Positions 52,110-61,118 of a DNA stretch of 64,000 bases are shown one piece after another. How positions within the stretch are numbered: position 1 is the stretch's first letter; the number at the start of each line of letters is the position of its first letter. This DNA comes from Terrimonas rubra (GTDB lineage: Bacteria > Bacteroidota > Bacteroidia > Chitinophagales > Chitinophagaceae), in contig NZ_JBHUOZ010000003.1 in the NCBI RefSeq assembly GCF_042686025.1, forward strand, positions 186,001 through 250,000. The letters run 5' to 3'. Under the pieces are notes generated by a model, which was not told the DNA's origin, made no database searches, and saw only the letters and a list, made by a program, of their open reading frames with translations. The translations under genes were made by a program, and so were the position numbers.

Positions 52110-55100
52110 ATGAGAGAAATGCGTTATGCAAAAAAAGGAAGTCCCGGGCTACCTTTTTTAAAAGGGATCATTAAAAACGGGGCAATTATAGGGAGCTCCC
52201 TGTTTTTAGCATTGCAGTCCAATGCCGGAACTACAGGATTTAAAACGATTACCGGTTATGAAATAAATCCCCGTGAGGAAGCTGGTTTTTTTAAAACGAT
52301 TACCGGAACCGTTATTGACGAAGAGGGTAAGCCGGTTGCAGGCGTGGCCGTAAGTGTAAATAACCGAAAGGCTACGGTGACTACAACATTGGACGGTACC
52401 TTCACCATTGAGGCCAATGAAGGTGAAGACCTGGTCTTTTCTCATATTTCCTATATCAGTAAAACGGTTAAAGTGGGTGCCGAAAGCCGTTTATCCATTA
52501 CACTTCAGCAAAATGTAAACGACCTGGAACAGGTTACGGTTACCGGTTATACCAGCTATTCCCGCAGCAAAAGCCCCAGTGCTTCCTCTGTGGTAAAAGC
52601 TGGTGATATCAATAAAGTGCCCATGAGTTCTGTTGACCAGATCCTGCAGGGACGTGTACCGGGGCTTAGCGTACTTTCCAGTTCAGGTCAGCCGGGACAA
52701 AGTGCAGCGGTGGTGATACGAGGTATTGGAACTATTAATGGCTCTACACAACCATTATATATCATGGATGGTATTCCTATTGAGAATGGTTATTTCCAGA
52801 CACTTAATCCCGAGGATATAGAGTCTATGAATGTATTGAAAGATGCATCAGCAAAAGCATTGTATGGCTCCCGCGGATCTAATGGTGTAATTGTTATTAC
52901 CACTAAAAAAGGTCGCAAAGGACGATTAAGTATCGGTTATAGCTCACAGTATGGTATCTCTACCCTTACACAGCCTGTGTTTGAAATGACCGATGCAACA
53001 GAGCGTCTGAAATTTGAAGAAGAAGTAGGCTCGGAAACAGGACGGGATATTGGCCCGGGCTGGAGGTTCTCTCCTTTAAACCCTAACTATGCTACTCAAT
53101 CGGCGGCATGGCAGCAACGTGCTGATTTTATACTGGATAGTTTAAGGACCATGAATACGGACTGGAGAGATATGTTTTTCCAGAACTCTACTTTCATGGA
53201 ACAACAGATTAACCTGAGTGGTGGCGGTGAAAATGTACAAACCTACAATGCTATCAGTTTTTGGAAGGAAGATGGCATTGTAAAGGAAACAGGAATGAAA
53301 AGATTTTCCTTACGCAGTAATACTAACTTAAATTATGGCAAGTTTACTGCCGGTATTAACCTGAACCTGGGTTATTCCGATTCTAAATTTACCTACAATG
53401 AAGGTGGTACCGGAGTTGGATCGCCCATGGCATCGGTATACTATGCTTTGCCTTATGAATACCCTTATACAGCGGATGGTGTGTTTCATCCAACGGATCA
53501 AACTGCCACTGTATACGATACCCGTGAAGGAAGCCGTGGTATAGATGTGCTATACGGAACCTCTGATAAAACGCAGCAATTTAAAACAACATTGGGTATA
53601 GACCTGGGTTACGAAATAGTGAAGGGTTTGAAAATTACTACACGTGCTGGTATAGATTTGAGAAACTCAGTCGATGAAGCCTATATCAATCCTTCATCTT
53701 ATATAGGTAGCCGTCAAACCGGCCAGGCAGGTTACTTTGGAGAAGGGTTTAGAAGAAACTTTAACCTTGTTTCTACCTCGGGACTTACCTATAAAAGAAG
53801 AATAGATATACATGATTTTGAAGTATCCGGATTTTTTGAATACCTCCAAAACAATTCCCGGGCCTTTAGTTACAGGGGCTATCGTTTAGATGACCGTTTA
53901 TATGATGATCCCAATGGTATTACAGGAGCTTCCACTTTTCCTGCTACATTAGATGGAGGACGTTCAGGCACCGTTATGTCATCTTTAATGGGTGTAGGCC
54001 GGTACACACTTAATAATAAATATACCATTACTGCCAGCTACAGGTATGATGGGGCATCCTTATCCTGGGTGCCTGAAAAAAATCGCTGGCACGGATTCTA
54101 TTCTTTTGGCGCTACCTGGGATGCAAAACAGGAGCAATTTTTAAGTGATGTAAGTCTTATTTCGGCATTACGTTTAAGGGCAAGTTATGGTCAAACGGCC
54201 AGTCCTTTTGGTAGTATTTTTGGTTATTACCCCACCTATTCAGTAACAGGTACATATAACGGACAGGGAACGATCCGTCCTTCCAATCTTGGTAATCCTG
54301 ATTTTGATTGGGAGTATGTAGATGAGTTTAATGCCGGTTTTGATCTGTCACTTTTTGCCTCACAAAGAATAAAAGTGGTATTTGACTGGTATAACAAAGT
54401 AACTAAAGGCATGTTTATCGAACAGGATGTATCGGCTACTGCCGGCGGCGGCGTAGGTACTTCTGTAATGTTAAGTACAGGCCGTATGAGAAACAGGGGT
54501 ATTGAATTGAGTTTGAGTGGTGATATTATAAAAGAGAAAAATTTCAACTGGAATGTAGGCATTAATGGTGCGTTCAATGAAAACCGGATTTTACGCGTAG
54601 CCGATTTGACTGATCAAATGCCGGATGGTGATACAAGGGTTATTAAAGTAGGCATGCCTTATGGTACTTATTATGCTCCAAGATGGGCCGGCGTTGATCC
54701 TGCCAATGGTGATGCTTTATACTATAATCCTGATGGTACTGTAACCAATGTATATAATGCGGATGTACAATCTGTACCGCTTTCGGCAAGTATGTTCCCT
54801 AAACTAACAGGTGGTATTACTACCGATGTGCGCTGGAAAGACTTTACATTAAGTGCATTGTTCTCTTTTGTTACCGGCATTGACCGCTGGAATAATATCG
54901 ATTTTTATATCGAGAACCAGGCCTATATGACCAGTAACCAGAGCAAGAGGATGTTATATGACCGCTGGAAAAAGCCGGGTGATATTGCCACTTTACAACG
55001 CATTGATATACCAAGACGTTTTACCTCGAAAGATATCCAGGACGCTGCCTTTATGCGTTTAAGAAACCTGAGGCTGAATTACAGCGTACCTGCTGCATTA

Positions 55101-55268
55101 TTAAATAAAGTAAAAGTTTTAAAATCTGTTGACATTTTTGTTCAGGGACAGAACCTATTTACCTGGACATCATGGAGAGGATTGGATCCTGAAAATAACA
55201 GGGTGTACGGCCGTTTTGAATATCCCAATGCCCGTAAGTACACAGGTGGAATTAGTGTTAACTTTTAA
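52110..55268 (+). CDS. susC: SusC/RagA TonB-dependent receptor of the S51/asparaginase locus
   Basis: The outer-membrane transporter of the locus, 1052 residues from the ATG at 52110 (a TTG at 52104 is not preferred). The N-terminus has a signal region ending about LQSNAGTTG. A short duplicated stretch (FKTITG twice) is followed by the CarboxypepD_reg domain (TGTVIDEEGKPVAGVAVSVN, about 68-140) and the plug (about 145-270: VLQ-type VPMSSVDQILQGRVPGLSVL, ALYGSRGSNGVIVITTKKG). The barrel follows, ending YTGGISVNF. The TonB-linked family signature is complete. SusD follows after 11 nt. Confidence 0.96.
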   Translation: MREMRYAKKGSPGLPFLKGIIKNGAIIGSSLFLALQSNAGTTGFKTITGYEINPREEAGFFKTITGTVIDEEGKPVAGVAVSVNNRKATVTTTLDGTFTIEANEGEDLVFSHISYISKTVKVGAESRLSITLQQNVNDLEQVTVTGYTSYSRSKSPSASSVVKAGDINKVPMSSVDQILQGRVPGLSVLSSSGQPGQSAAVVIRGIGTINGSTQPLYIMDGIPIENGYFQTLNPEDIESMNVLKDASAKALYGSRGSNGVIVITTKKGRKGRLSIGYSSQYGISTLTQPVFEMTDATERLKFEEEVGSETGRDIGPGWRFSPLNPNYATQSAAWQQRADFILDSLRTMNTDWRDMFFQNSTFMEQQINLSGGGENVQTYNAISFWKEDGIVKETGMKRFSLRSNTNLNYGKFTAGINLNLGYSDSKFTYNEGGTGVGSPMASVYYALPYEYPYTADGVFHPTDQTATVYDTREGSRGIDVLYGTSDKTQQFKTTLGIDLGYEIVKGLKITTRAGIDLRNSVDEAYINPSSYIGSRQTGQAGYFGEGFRRNFNLVSTSGLTYKRRIDIHDFEVSGFFEYLQNNSRAFSYRGYRLDDRLYDDPNGITGASTFPATLDGGRSGTVMSSLMGVGRYTLNNKYTITASYRYDGASLSWVPEKNRWHGFYSFGATWDAKQEQFLSDVSLISALRLRASYGQTASPFGSIFGYYPTYSVTGTYNGQGTIRPSNLGNPDFDWEYVDEFNAGFDLSLFASQRIKVVFDWYNKVTKGMFIEQDVSATAGGGVGTSVMLSTGRMRNRGIELSLSGDIIKEKNFNWNVGINGAFNENRILRVADLTDQMPDGDTRVIKVGMPYGTYYAPRWAGVDPANGDALYYNPDGTVTNVYNADVQSVPLSASMFPKLTGGITTDVRWKDFTLSALFSFVTGIDRWNNIDFYIENQAYMTSNQSKRMLYDRWKKPGDIATLQRIDIPRRFTSKDIQDAAFMRLRNLRLNYSVPAALLNKVKVLKSVDIFVQGQNLFTWTSWRGLDPENNRVYGRFEYPNARKYTGGISVNF

Positions 55269-55279
55269 TTTGAAATTTT

Positions 55280-56698
55280 ATGAATATCAAGAATATATTT
55301 ATTTTATTAGTATCGACAGGGGTTGTGTTTCAATCTTGTAAAAAAATGGATGCCGGTCCTAAGGATTCTATTGATCCTTCAAGAGCATTCCGTAACCTGA
55401 ATGATGTAAACATGGGTGTATTGGGGACTTACGCACCCCTGGGCGCTTCGCTTATTGAAGCAGGCGCTATTGTTTCAGATGAAGTCATGTTTCCCACCGA
55501 AAATACGGTATCGAATACCGAGCAGCACAGGTGGCTGTATAATTCCGGTTCGGGTTCTGTAACATCGGCCTGGTATGAATACTATGATGTGATTGACCGG
55601 GCCAACAGGGTAATAGAAGCATTGCCCAATGTTCCGGTAAATGCAAATACGCAGTCGTTATTAAACCAGTATCATGGTGAACTGCTGGCAGTAAAAGCCT
55701 ATAGCCATTTTGAATTATTAAGAGCGTATGCATCCTCTTATAATCCTGATGGCATGGGCGTACCTTATATGAAAGAACGTAAAGTAGGTTCACCAGCCAG
55801 GGAAACGGTAAAGTCAAACTTTGATAATATCAATGCTGATCTGAAAGCAGCAAAAGAACTGATTCCCGCCGGTTTTAATGATAATACCAGGATCACCCGG
55901 ACTGCCATATCAGCCATACAGGCAAGGGTAGCCCTTTACGAAAAAAACTGGCCGGATGCCATTACTTATGCCTCGGAGGTAATAGCGAGCGAACCCCTGG
56001 CCCCGAAAAATGACTTTGATAAAATATGGACCGATAACAGCCAGTCAGAAGTAGTGTGGAGATTGGCAAGAATAGTTGGTGACGGCGCAATAGGGAGCAT
56101 ATTTTTCCGCCAGACAGGTGATATCGTTTTATATGCACCTTCCTTCAAATTGATAAACACATTTAACCGTACCGATGATATCAGGTTCAATTCCTATATC
56201 ACCTACAACCAGGCCAGGCAGGATAATTCCGGTGGTGTAAAATCGGCTTACCTCGTTAAAAAATACGTAGGTGGTAATCCTGTTACCAATCCCGGGCTGG
56301 CTGCCGTTAAGCTTTTCCGTACCGGTGAAATGTACCTGATCAAAGCAGAAGCCGAACTGGAAAATAATAATACACCAGCTGGCATCACTGCTGCAGCACA
56401 AACATTGAACGAATTAAGAAGAGCGAGGATCTATAATTATACCGATCAGACCTTCGCTGATAAAGCAAGTCTTGTAACGGCTATCTATAACGAAAGGTTT
56501 AAAGAACTGGCTTTCGAGGGACATCGTTTCTTTGATTTAAAACGCAGGAACTTACCGGTTGAACGTACCGCCCAGGATGCGGTTAATACATCAGGTGCTA
56601 TTAAACTGGAGACAACTGCGGCACAATACTGTTTCCCTATTGCCTTACTTGAAATGAATGTGAATAAGAATATGCGTCAAAACCCTAATTACCAGTAA
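55280..56698 (+). CDS. susD: SusD/RagB nutrient-binding lipoprotein
   Basis: The surface lid of the SusC transporter, 472 residues, with lipobox SC (FQSCKKMD, Cys20). The N-terminal helices (ASLIEAGAIVSDEVMFPTENT) and the TPR-type helices around LLAVKAYSHFELLRAYA are typical. The C-terminal signature YNERFKELAFEGHRFFDLKRRN is diagnostic. It opens 11 nt after susC and 16 nt before the first S51 gene. Specificity cannot be inferred from the sequence; the neighbours suggest a peptide polymer. Confidence 0.96.
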   Translation: MNIKNIFILLVSTGVVFQSCKKMDAGPKDSIDPSRAFRNLNDVNMGVLGTYAPLGASLIEAGAIVSDEVMFPTENTVSNTEQHRWLYNSGSGSVTSAWYEYYDVIDRANRVIEALPNVPVNANTQSLLNQYHGELLAVKAYSHFELLRAYASSYNPDGMGVPYMKERKVGSPARETVKSNFDNINADLKAAKELIPAGFNDNTRITRTAISAIQARVALYEKNWPDAITYASEVIASEPLAPKNDFDKIWTDNSQSEVVWRLARIVGDGAIGSIFFRQTGDIVLYAPSFKLINTFNRTDDIRFNSYITYNQARQDNSGGVKSAYLVKKYVGGNPVTNPGLAAVKLFRTGEMYLIKAEAELENNNTPAGITAAAQTLNELRRARIYNYTDQTFADKASLVTAIYNERFKELAFEGHRFFDLKRRNLPVERTAQDAVNTSGAIKLETTAAQYCFPIALLEMNVNKNMRQNPNYQ

Positions 56699-56714
56699 TA
56701 CCGTTTTTTGAATA

Positions 56715-57770
56715 ATGAAAAGATTTAGTTCACTGTTTATCGGGTTTGTGCTGTTAACGGCCTGTAGTAAATCGGATTCTTTAAACCCGTTTGATCCGGG
56801 TGTACCAACGCCCACTAATCCCGTGGCCCGTCCTTCTTCTATCGGGGTGGTGGGTGATACTGCCGATGTACAAACCACTACTAAAGCAGGCATGGTGATC
56901 ATGGGCGGCGGTACAGATGTGGATGCGGCCTTTCAATGGATGATCAGCAGAAGCGGTGGCGGGGATGTAGTGATCATAAGAGCTACAGGCACGGATGCCT
57001 ATAACCCTTACGTAAAAAACCTGGGTACCGTTAACTCGGTGGAAACCCTGAAGATCGATTCCCGTAAACTGGCTGATGATGATGGCGTGGCCCGCATTAT
57101 AAGGAATGCTGAAATGTTGTTCATTGCCGGCGGCGACCAGTCCGATTATACCGGGTACTGGAAAGGTACCAAAGTAATGGCCGCTATTAATTACCTGTTG
57201 AATGAAAAGAAAGTACCGGTAGGCGGAACAAGCGCCGGCGCGGCTATCCTGAGTAATTATTATTATACCGGGGAAAGAGGAAGTGTTACTTCGGCTGAGG
57301 CCTTGGCAAATCCGTATGCGCAAACCATAACCATTGGCAGGGATGATTTTTTACAGGCGCCTTTTTTGCAGAACGTGATTACCGATCAGCACTTTTCACA
57401 AAGGACCCGTGAAGGACGTTCGGCGGTTTTCCTGGGACGCATTATGAAAGACTGGAGTAAAACCCCCAATGCCATTGCGGTGGATGAAAGAACTGCGGTT
57501 TGTATAGATGAAAATGGTATGGCTGAAGTATTGGGGACCAACAAGGCTTTTTTCCTGAAAACCAGTACAGGTAAAGCACCGGAAACGCTTAATGCCAACC
57601 AGACTGTTACCTGGAATAATGATGGGAAAGCTATTCATGCTTCGGTTATATCGGCTGCTGTAAGGAATAATCAATTTAACTTAAACACATTTGAACCTGC
57701 CAATACTTTGGGGCTGGAATCCTACTGGTGGTCCATTGTAGCAGGCAATATGATAATAGTTAGTCAATAG
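56715..57770 (+). CDS. S51-family cyanophycinase-like peptidase (lipoprotein)
   Basis: A 351-residue lipoprotein (MKRFSSLFIGFVLLTAC, Cys17) of the peptidase S51 family, which includes cyanophycinase (cuts cyanophycin into beta-Asp-Arg dipeptides) and dipeptidase E. The nucleophile Ser173 is in VGGTSAGAAIL. IAGGDQSDYTGYW and the ITDQHFSQRTREGRS motif, whose cyanophycinase counterpart is DQHFSQRxRxxR, are present. The length matches secreted cyanophycinases. It sits 16 nt after susD, suggesting a surface or periplasmic role in cutting the imported or docked polymer. Confidence 0.9.
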   Translation: MKRFSSLFIGFVLLTACSKSDSLNPFDPGVPTPTNPVARPSSIGVVGDTADVQTTTKAGMVIMGGGTDVDAAFQWMISRSGGGDVVIIRATGTDAYNPYVKNLGTVNSVETLKIDSRKLADDDGVARIIRNAEMLFIAGGDQSDYTGYWKGTKVMAAINYLLNEKKVPVGGTSAGAAILSNYYYTGERGSVTSAEALANPYAQTITIGRDDFLQAPFLQNVITDQHFSQRTREGRSAVFLGRIMKDWSKTPNAIAVDERTAVCIDENGMAEVLGTNKAFFLKTSTGKAPETLNANQTVTWNNDGKAIHASVISAAVRNNQFNLNTFEPANTLGLESYWWSIVAGNMIIVSQ

Positions 57771-57784
57771 TATAATTAAAAAAG

Positions 57785-58855
57785 ATGAAAAATATTTTTA
57801 AAACAATTGGGTTTGTTGTAAGCTGTAGCCTGGTCTTGTTTGCCTGCAAGGATCAAACAACCACCACCACTACAACAAACAGCGATACTTCAAAATATGT
57901 CATGGTGATTCATGGCGGGGCAGGTACCATTGAAAAGAGTTTGATGACACCTGAAAAAGAAAAAGCCTATACCGCTGCCTTAACGGAAGCGCTGCAGGCC
58001 GGGTATGATTTACTGAAACAGGGTAAAACATCTGTAGAAGCAGTACAGGCTGCCATTAACATCATGGAAAACTCTCCGCTATTCAATGCCGGTAAAGGAG
58101 CTGTATTTACCCATGAAGGTAAAAATGAGTTAGATGCTTCTATTATGGATGGTTCATCCCTGAAAGCGGGTGCTGTGGCTGGTGTTACCAATATTAAAAA
58201 CCCGATCAATGCAGCAATAGCTGTTATGGAGAAATCGGAGCATGTGATGATGGTGGGGAAAGGAGCAGAACAGTTTGCGGCGGCCAACGGATGTGATACG
58301 GTTCCTCCGTCTTACTTTTTTACACAGGAGCGCTGGGATCAGTTGCAACGAACCATAAAAGAAGAAGAGAACGGCAGGGCGGCTTCTGTGAGCGATGCTG
58401 ATATTAAAAAAAGCAGGATATCAGGTATATCGGACCGTGACAAAAAATTCGGAACAGTGGGTGCCGTGGCATTAGACGGGAAAGGCAACCTTGCTGCCGG
58501 CACATCTACAGGTGGTATGACCAATAAAAAATATGGCAGGGTAGGTGATTCTCCTATCATTGGCGCCGGCACTTATTGTAATAATGCTACGGCCGGTATT
58601 TCCTGTACAGGCTGGGGTGAATACTATATCAGGGAAGTAGCTGCTAACAGGATGTCATCGCTGATTGAGTTGAAAAAACTTTCTATTACTGATGCTGCCA
58701 AACAGGTAATTGAAGAAATAGGTAAGTTAGGCGGTGATGGCGGTATAATTGGCCTGGATAAGTCCGGCAAAGTGGCTATGGAATTCAATACTTCCGGTAT
58801 GTATCGTGGTACCGTAGATGAAAATGGAAAAATATCAATTCAAATTTATAAATAA
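57785..58855 (+). CDS. Plant-type L-asparaginase/isoaspartyl peptidase (Ntn hydrolase)
   Basis: A 356-residue exported lipoprotein (LLFAC, Cys21 area) of the isoaspartyl aminopeptidase family (E. coli IaaA). The conserved features are MVIHGGAGTIEKS at the start, FNAGKGAVFTHEGKNELDASIMDG, the autocleavage/nucleophile region FGTVGAVALDGKGNLAAGTSTGG with Thr224 as the N-terminal nucleophile after processing, and GDGGIIGLDKSGKVAMEFNT. Such enzymes hydrolyse beta-aspartyl dipeptides to Asp and a second amino acid, the step that follows cyanophycinase. It lies 14 nt after the first S51 gene and 3 nt before the second. Confidence 0.94.
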   Translation: MKNIFKTIGFVVSCSLVLFACKDQTTTTTTTNSDTSKYVMVIHGGAGTIEKSLMTPEKEKAYTAALTEALQAGYDLLKQGKTSVEAVQAAINIMENSPLFNAGKGAVFTHEGKNELDASIMDGSSLKAGAVAGVTNIKNPINAAIAVMEKSEHVMMVGKGAEQFAAANGCDTVPPSYFFTQERWDQLQRTIKEEENGRAASVSDADIKKSRISGISDRDKKFGTVGAVALDGKGNLAAGTSTGGMTNKKYGRVGDSPIIGAGTYCNNATAGISCTGWGEYYIREVAANRMSSLIELKKLSITDAAKQVIEEIGKLGGDGGIIGLDKSGKVAMEFNTSGMYRGTVDENGKISIQIYK

Positions 58856-58858
58856 GTA

Positions 58859-59701
58859 ATGCAATATAATTTTTTTAAAAAGAGTCTCTTGTTAGTTGCT
58901 TTTATCAGTGCAGTATTGTTTGCTCATGCACAAAATAAAGGCAGCCTGTTTATTATAGGTGGGGGTGAAAGATCGGATGTACTGACCAAAACGATGGTGG
59001 AGACCGCGAAGCTCAGGGCGAATGATTATATCGTTATTTTACCCATGGCAACCAGTGTCCCGGAAGAATCGGTGAGTTATATCAGTTCACAGCTAACGTC
59101 TATTTGTACAAATAAGATAACCAGTTTTAATTTTTCAAAAGAGCAGGCAAATGATAACCAAAGCTGGATTGACTCGGTTAAAAATGCGAGGATGATCTAT
59201 ATCACCGGCGGGGATCAGAATAAATTTATGGCCGTAGTGCAGGGTACCAAACTGTATGATGCCATGCATTTGGCTTTTAAGAACGGCGGCACTATTGCAG
59301 GCACCAGTGCCGGGGCAGCTGTTATGTCGCAGATCATGATCACCGGTGAAGATAAAGGCAAAAAAAGCAGCGATGCCTTTAAAGAGGTAAAAGTGAACAG
59401 CGCTGTTACTTCACAGGGTATGGGCTTTATTTCCGGCGCTATCATAGATCAGCACTTTATTAAACGCAGCCGGTACAACCGTCTTTTAAGTGTACTGGGC
59501 GATCATCCTGATAAAACGGTAATTGGCATTGATGAAAGTACTGCCATTATTGTTACCGGGAAAAAAGCAACCGTTACAGGTGAAAGCCAGGTGGTGGTAC
59601 TGGCAAAGCCCAAAAAACTGAAATTATTCGGTACCGATAAAATAAGTTTTAAAAATGCACAGCTTTCCCTGTATTCGGCCGGGCAAAGCTTTACCTTATA
59701 A
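58859..59701 (+). CDS. Second S51-family cyanophycinase-like peptidase (secreted)
   Basis: A 280-residue protein with a non-lipoprotein signal peptide (residues 1-24, ending FAHAQ). S51 marks are LFIIGGGERSDV, YITGGDQNKFMAVVQG, nucleophile Ser150 in AGTSAGAAVM, and IIDQHFIKRSRYNRLLSVL, retaining the DQHFxxRxRxxRL cyanophycinase signature. It is shorter than the first S51 protein by about 70 residues and free in the periplasm, so the pair may cut at the surface and in the periplasm respectively; that is inference. Its ATG comes 3 nt after the asparaginase stop. Confidence 0.92.
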   Translation: MQYNFFKKSLLLVAFISAVLFAHAQNKGSLFIIGGGERSDVLTKTMVETAKLRANDYIVILPMATSVPEESVSYISSQLTSICTNKITSFNFSKEQANDNQSWIDSVKNARMIYITGGDQNKFMAVVQGTKLYDAMHLAFKNGGTIAGTSAGAAVMSQIMITGEDKGKKSSDAFKEVKVNSAVTSQGMGFISGAIIDQHFIKRSRYNRLLSVLGDHPDKTVIGIDESTAIIVTGKKATVTGESQVVVLAKPKKLKLFGTDKISFKNAQLSLYSAGQSFTL

Positions 59702-59747
59702 TAATAATAACATTCGGCAGAACAATCAGCCGCTACAAAACTAAAAT

Positions 59748-60875
59748 ATGCAAATGATGACTATAGTAAAAAGACTATTCCCGGCATTAATGCTGCTGCT
59801 GGCAATAGCAACAGGATGTAAAAAAGATAGTTATAATTTTAAAGACCTGGCACCTACAGTTAAAAGTTTTTATACCATAACCAGCACAGGATTTGAGATG
59901 GGCGATGAGATTCAGTTTAAAAATGAATCTTTAAATGCAGAAACATATACCTGGGATTTTGGTGATGGTACAACGTCAACCGAAGCAAATCCTAAAAAAG
60001 TATATCCCGATGCCGGAGTTTATAGTGTTGTATTAAAAGCTGTAGGTGCAGGCGGCACAGGTACTTTTTCAAAAGATGTTACCATTATAGATCCAAATGC
60101 TCCGGCACCAGGTAGAGAAGCCTTATATTTTATGGAGTATGGTGTAGATCTTATAAAAAAGATGGCAGTTGCCCCAGGCTCGGTACCTGTACAAATTGCT
60201 GATATTTCTGGTAAAACCGGATTGGGTATTGCTTATGACGCCGTAGATGATCAGTTGTATTATACTAATGAAGATGCTGGAAGTATAGTGCGTATGGATA
60301 TTGACGGAACTAATGCCACAACGATTGCGTCAGGTGCTGATGCTCCCTATGGCATTGCTGTAAACTCAGTAGCCAAAAAAGTATACTGGTCCGATGGTGA
60401 AAATATTTCAACGGTAAACTTTGACGGTACTAATGAAACAACAGATTTTATAACCGTAACCGGTGCCGATTTTACAGGTGTAGCATATAGTGCTAAGTCC
60501 AATAAAATTTATTTTTATGACTTTAATGCTGAGAATTTACATATAGCCAATGCGGATGGAACAAATGCTCAAATACTTATACCGGACATATTTGGGTATG
60601 CAATTTTTATTGATGATGTGAATAGTAAAATTTATTATGATGATAGAGGTAAACAAGCCATCATGAAAGCTAATTTAGATGGTACAAATATTCAGGAGGT
60701 AGTAAAACTTGGAAGCTCATTAAGGGTAGCCGGAATAGGAATAGATTACACCGCAGGAAAGTTATATTGGACTGATAGAACAAATAATGTTATCAGGCGT
60801 GCAAACCTGAACGGATCTAGTCCTGAGAATTTCTTGACCGGAGTAAGTAGCCCAAGATACTTTTTTATAAGATAA
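59748..60875 (+). CDS. Lipoprotein with PKD domain and YWTD-type propeller
   Basis: A 375-residue lipoprotein (LLLAIATGCKKD, Cys24) with a PKD domain at about 35-115 (ETYTWDFGDGTTSTEANPKKVYPDAGVYSVVLKA) and a C-terminal beta-propeller of YWTD/LDL-receptor-B-like repeats (about 125-375): QLYYTNEDAGSIVRMDIDG, KVYWSDGENISTVNFDG, KIYFYDFNAENLHIANADG, KIYYDDRGKQAIMKANLDG, KLYWTDRTNNVIRRANLNG. It is the last gene of the SusCD locus, in the position where many such loci encode a surface ligand-binding protein. It reads more A+T-rich than its neighbours by eye. Confidence 0.88.
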   Translation: MQMMTIVKRLFPALMLLLAIATGCKKDSYNFKDLAPTVKSFYTITSTGFEMGDEIQFKNESLNAETYTWDFGDGTTSTEANPKKVYPDAGVYSVVLKAVGAGGTGTFSKDVTIIDPNAPAPGREALYFMEYGVDLIKKMAVAPGSVPVQIADISGKTGLGIAYDAVDDQLYYTNEDAGSIVRMDIDGTNATTIASGADAPYGIAVNSVAKKVYWSDGENISTVNFDGTNETTDFITVTGADFTGVAYSAKSNKIYFYDFNAENLHIANADGTNAQILIPDIFGYAIFIDDVNSKIYYDDRGKQAIMKANLDGTNIQEVVKLGSSLRVAGIGIDYTAGKLYWTDRTNNVIRRANLNGSSPENFLTGVSSPRYFFIR

Positions 60876-60910
60876 TTTACTTATGCGGTATTAACTGTTG
60901 ATTAGCGATC

Positions 60911-61079
60911 TGCAGTTGAAGAGTGCGACGCAAGGAACGATCATCTGTGTTAATATCGCCGGGATCATAAAAATAGCGTGTGTTTTACAGCATTAAGTTG
61001 TAGAACACACGCTATTTTTGTTTTTTACCAACGTCCCTCCCTTGATTGAACTTTTGTTGCGTCGCACTCTTCAACTGCA
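60911..61079. repeat. 23-bp perfect inverted repeat enclosing a terminator
   Basis: The arms are 60911-60933 and 61057-61079, identical in reverse complement over all 23 bases and separated by 123 bp that hold the terminator hairpin. They contain the same GCGTCGCAC / TGCAG words as 26204-26255. This is the most repeat-like non-coding element in the window. Confidence 0.85.
60969..61019. terminator. Terminator between the SusCD locus and the AraC gene
   Basis: A perfect 16-bp stem, AAAAATAGCGTGTGTT and its complement, extended by further pairs with G-T wobbles to about 23 bp, with T-rich tails in both directions. It serves the convergent SusCD locus (plus) and AraC gene (minus). Confidence 0.88.
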
Positions 61080-61118
61080 GTAATACTATTGAATATAATT
61101 ACGCAACCCAATTATTAA

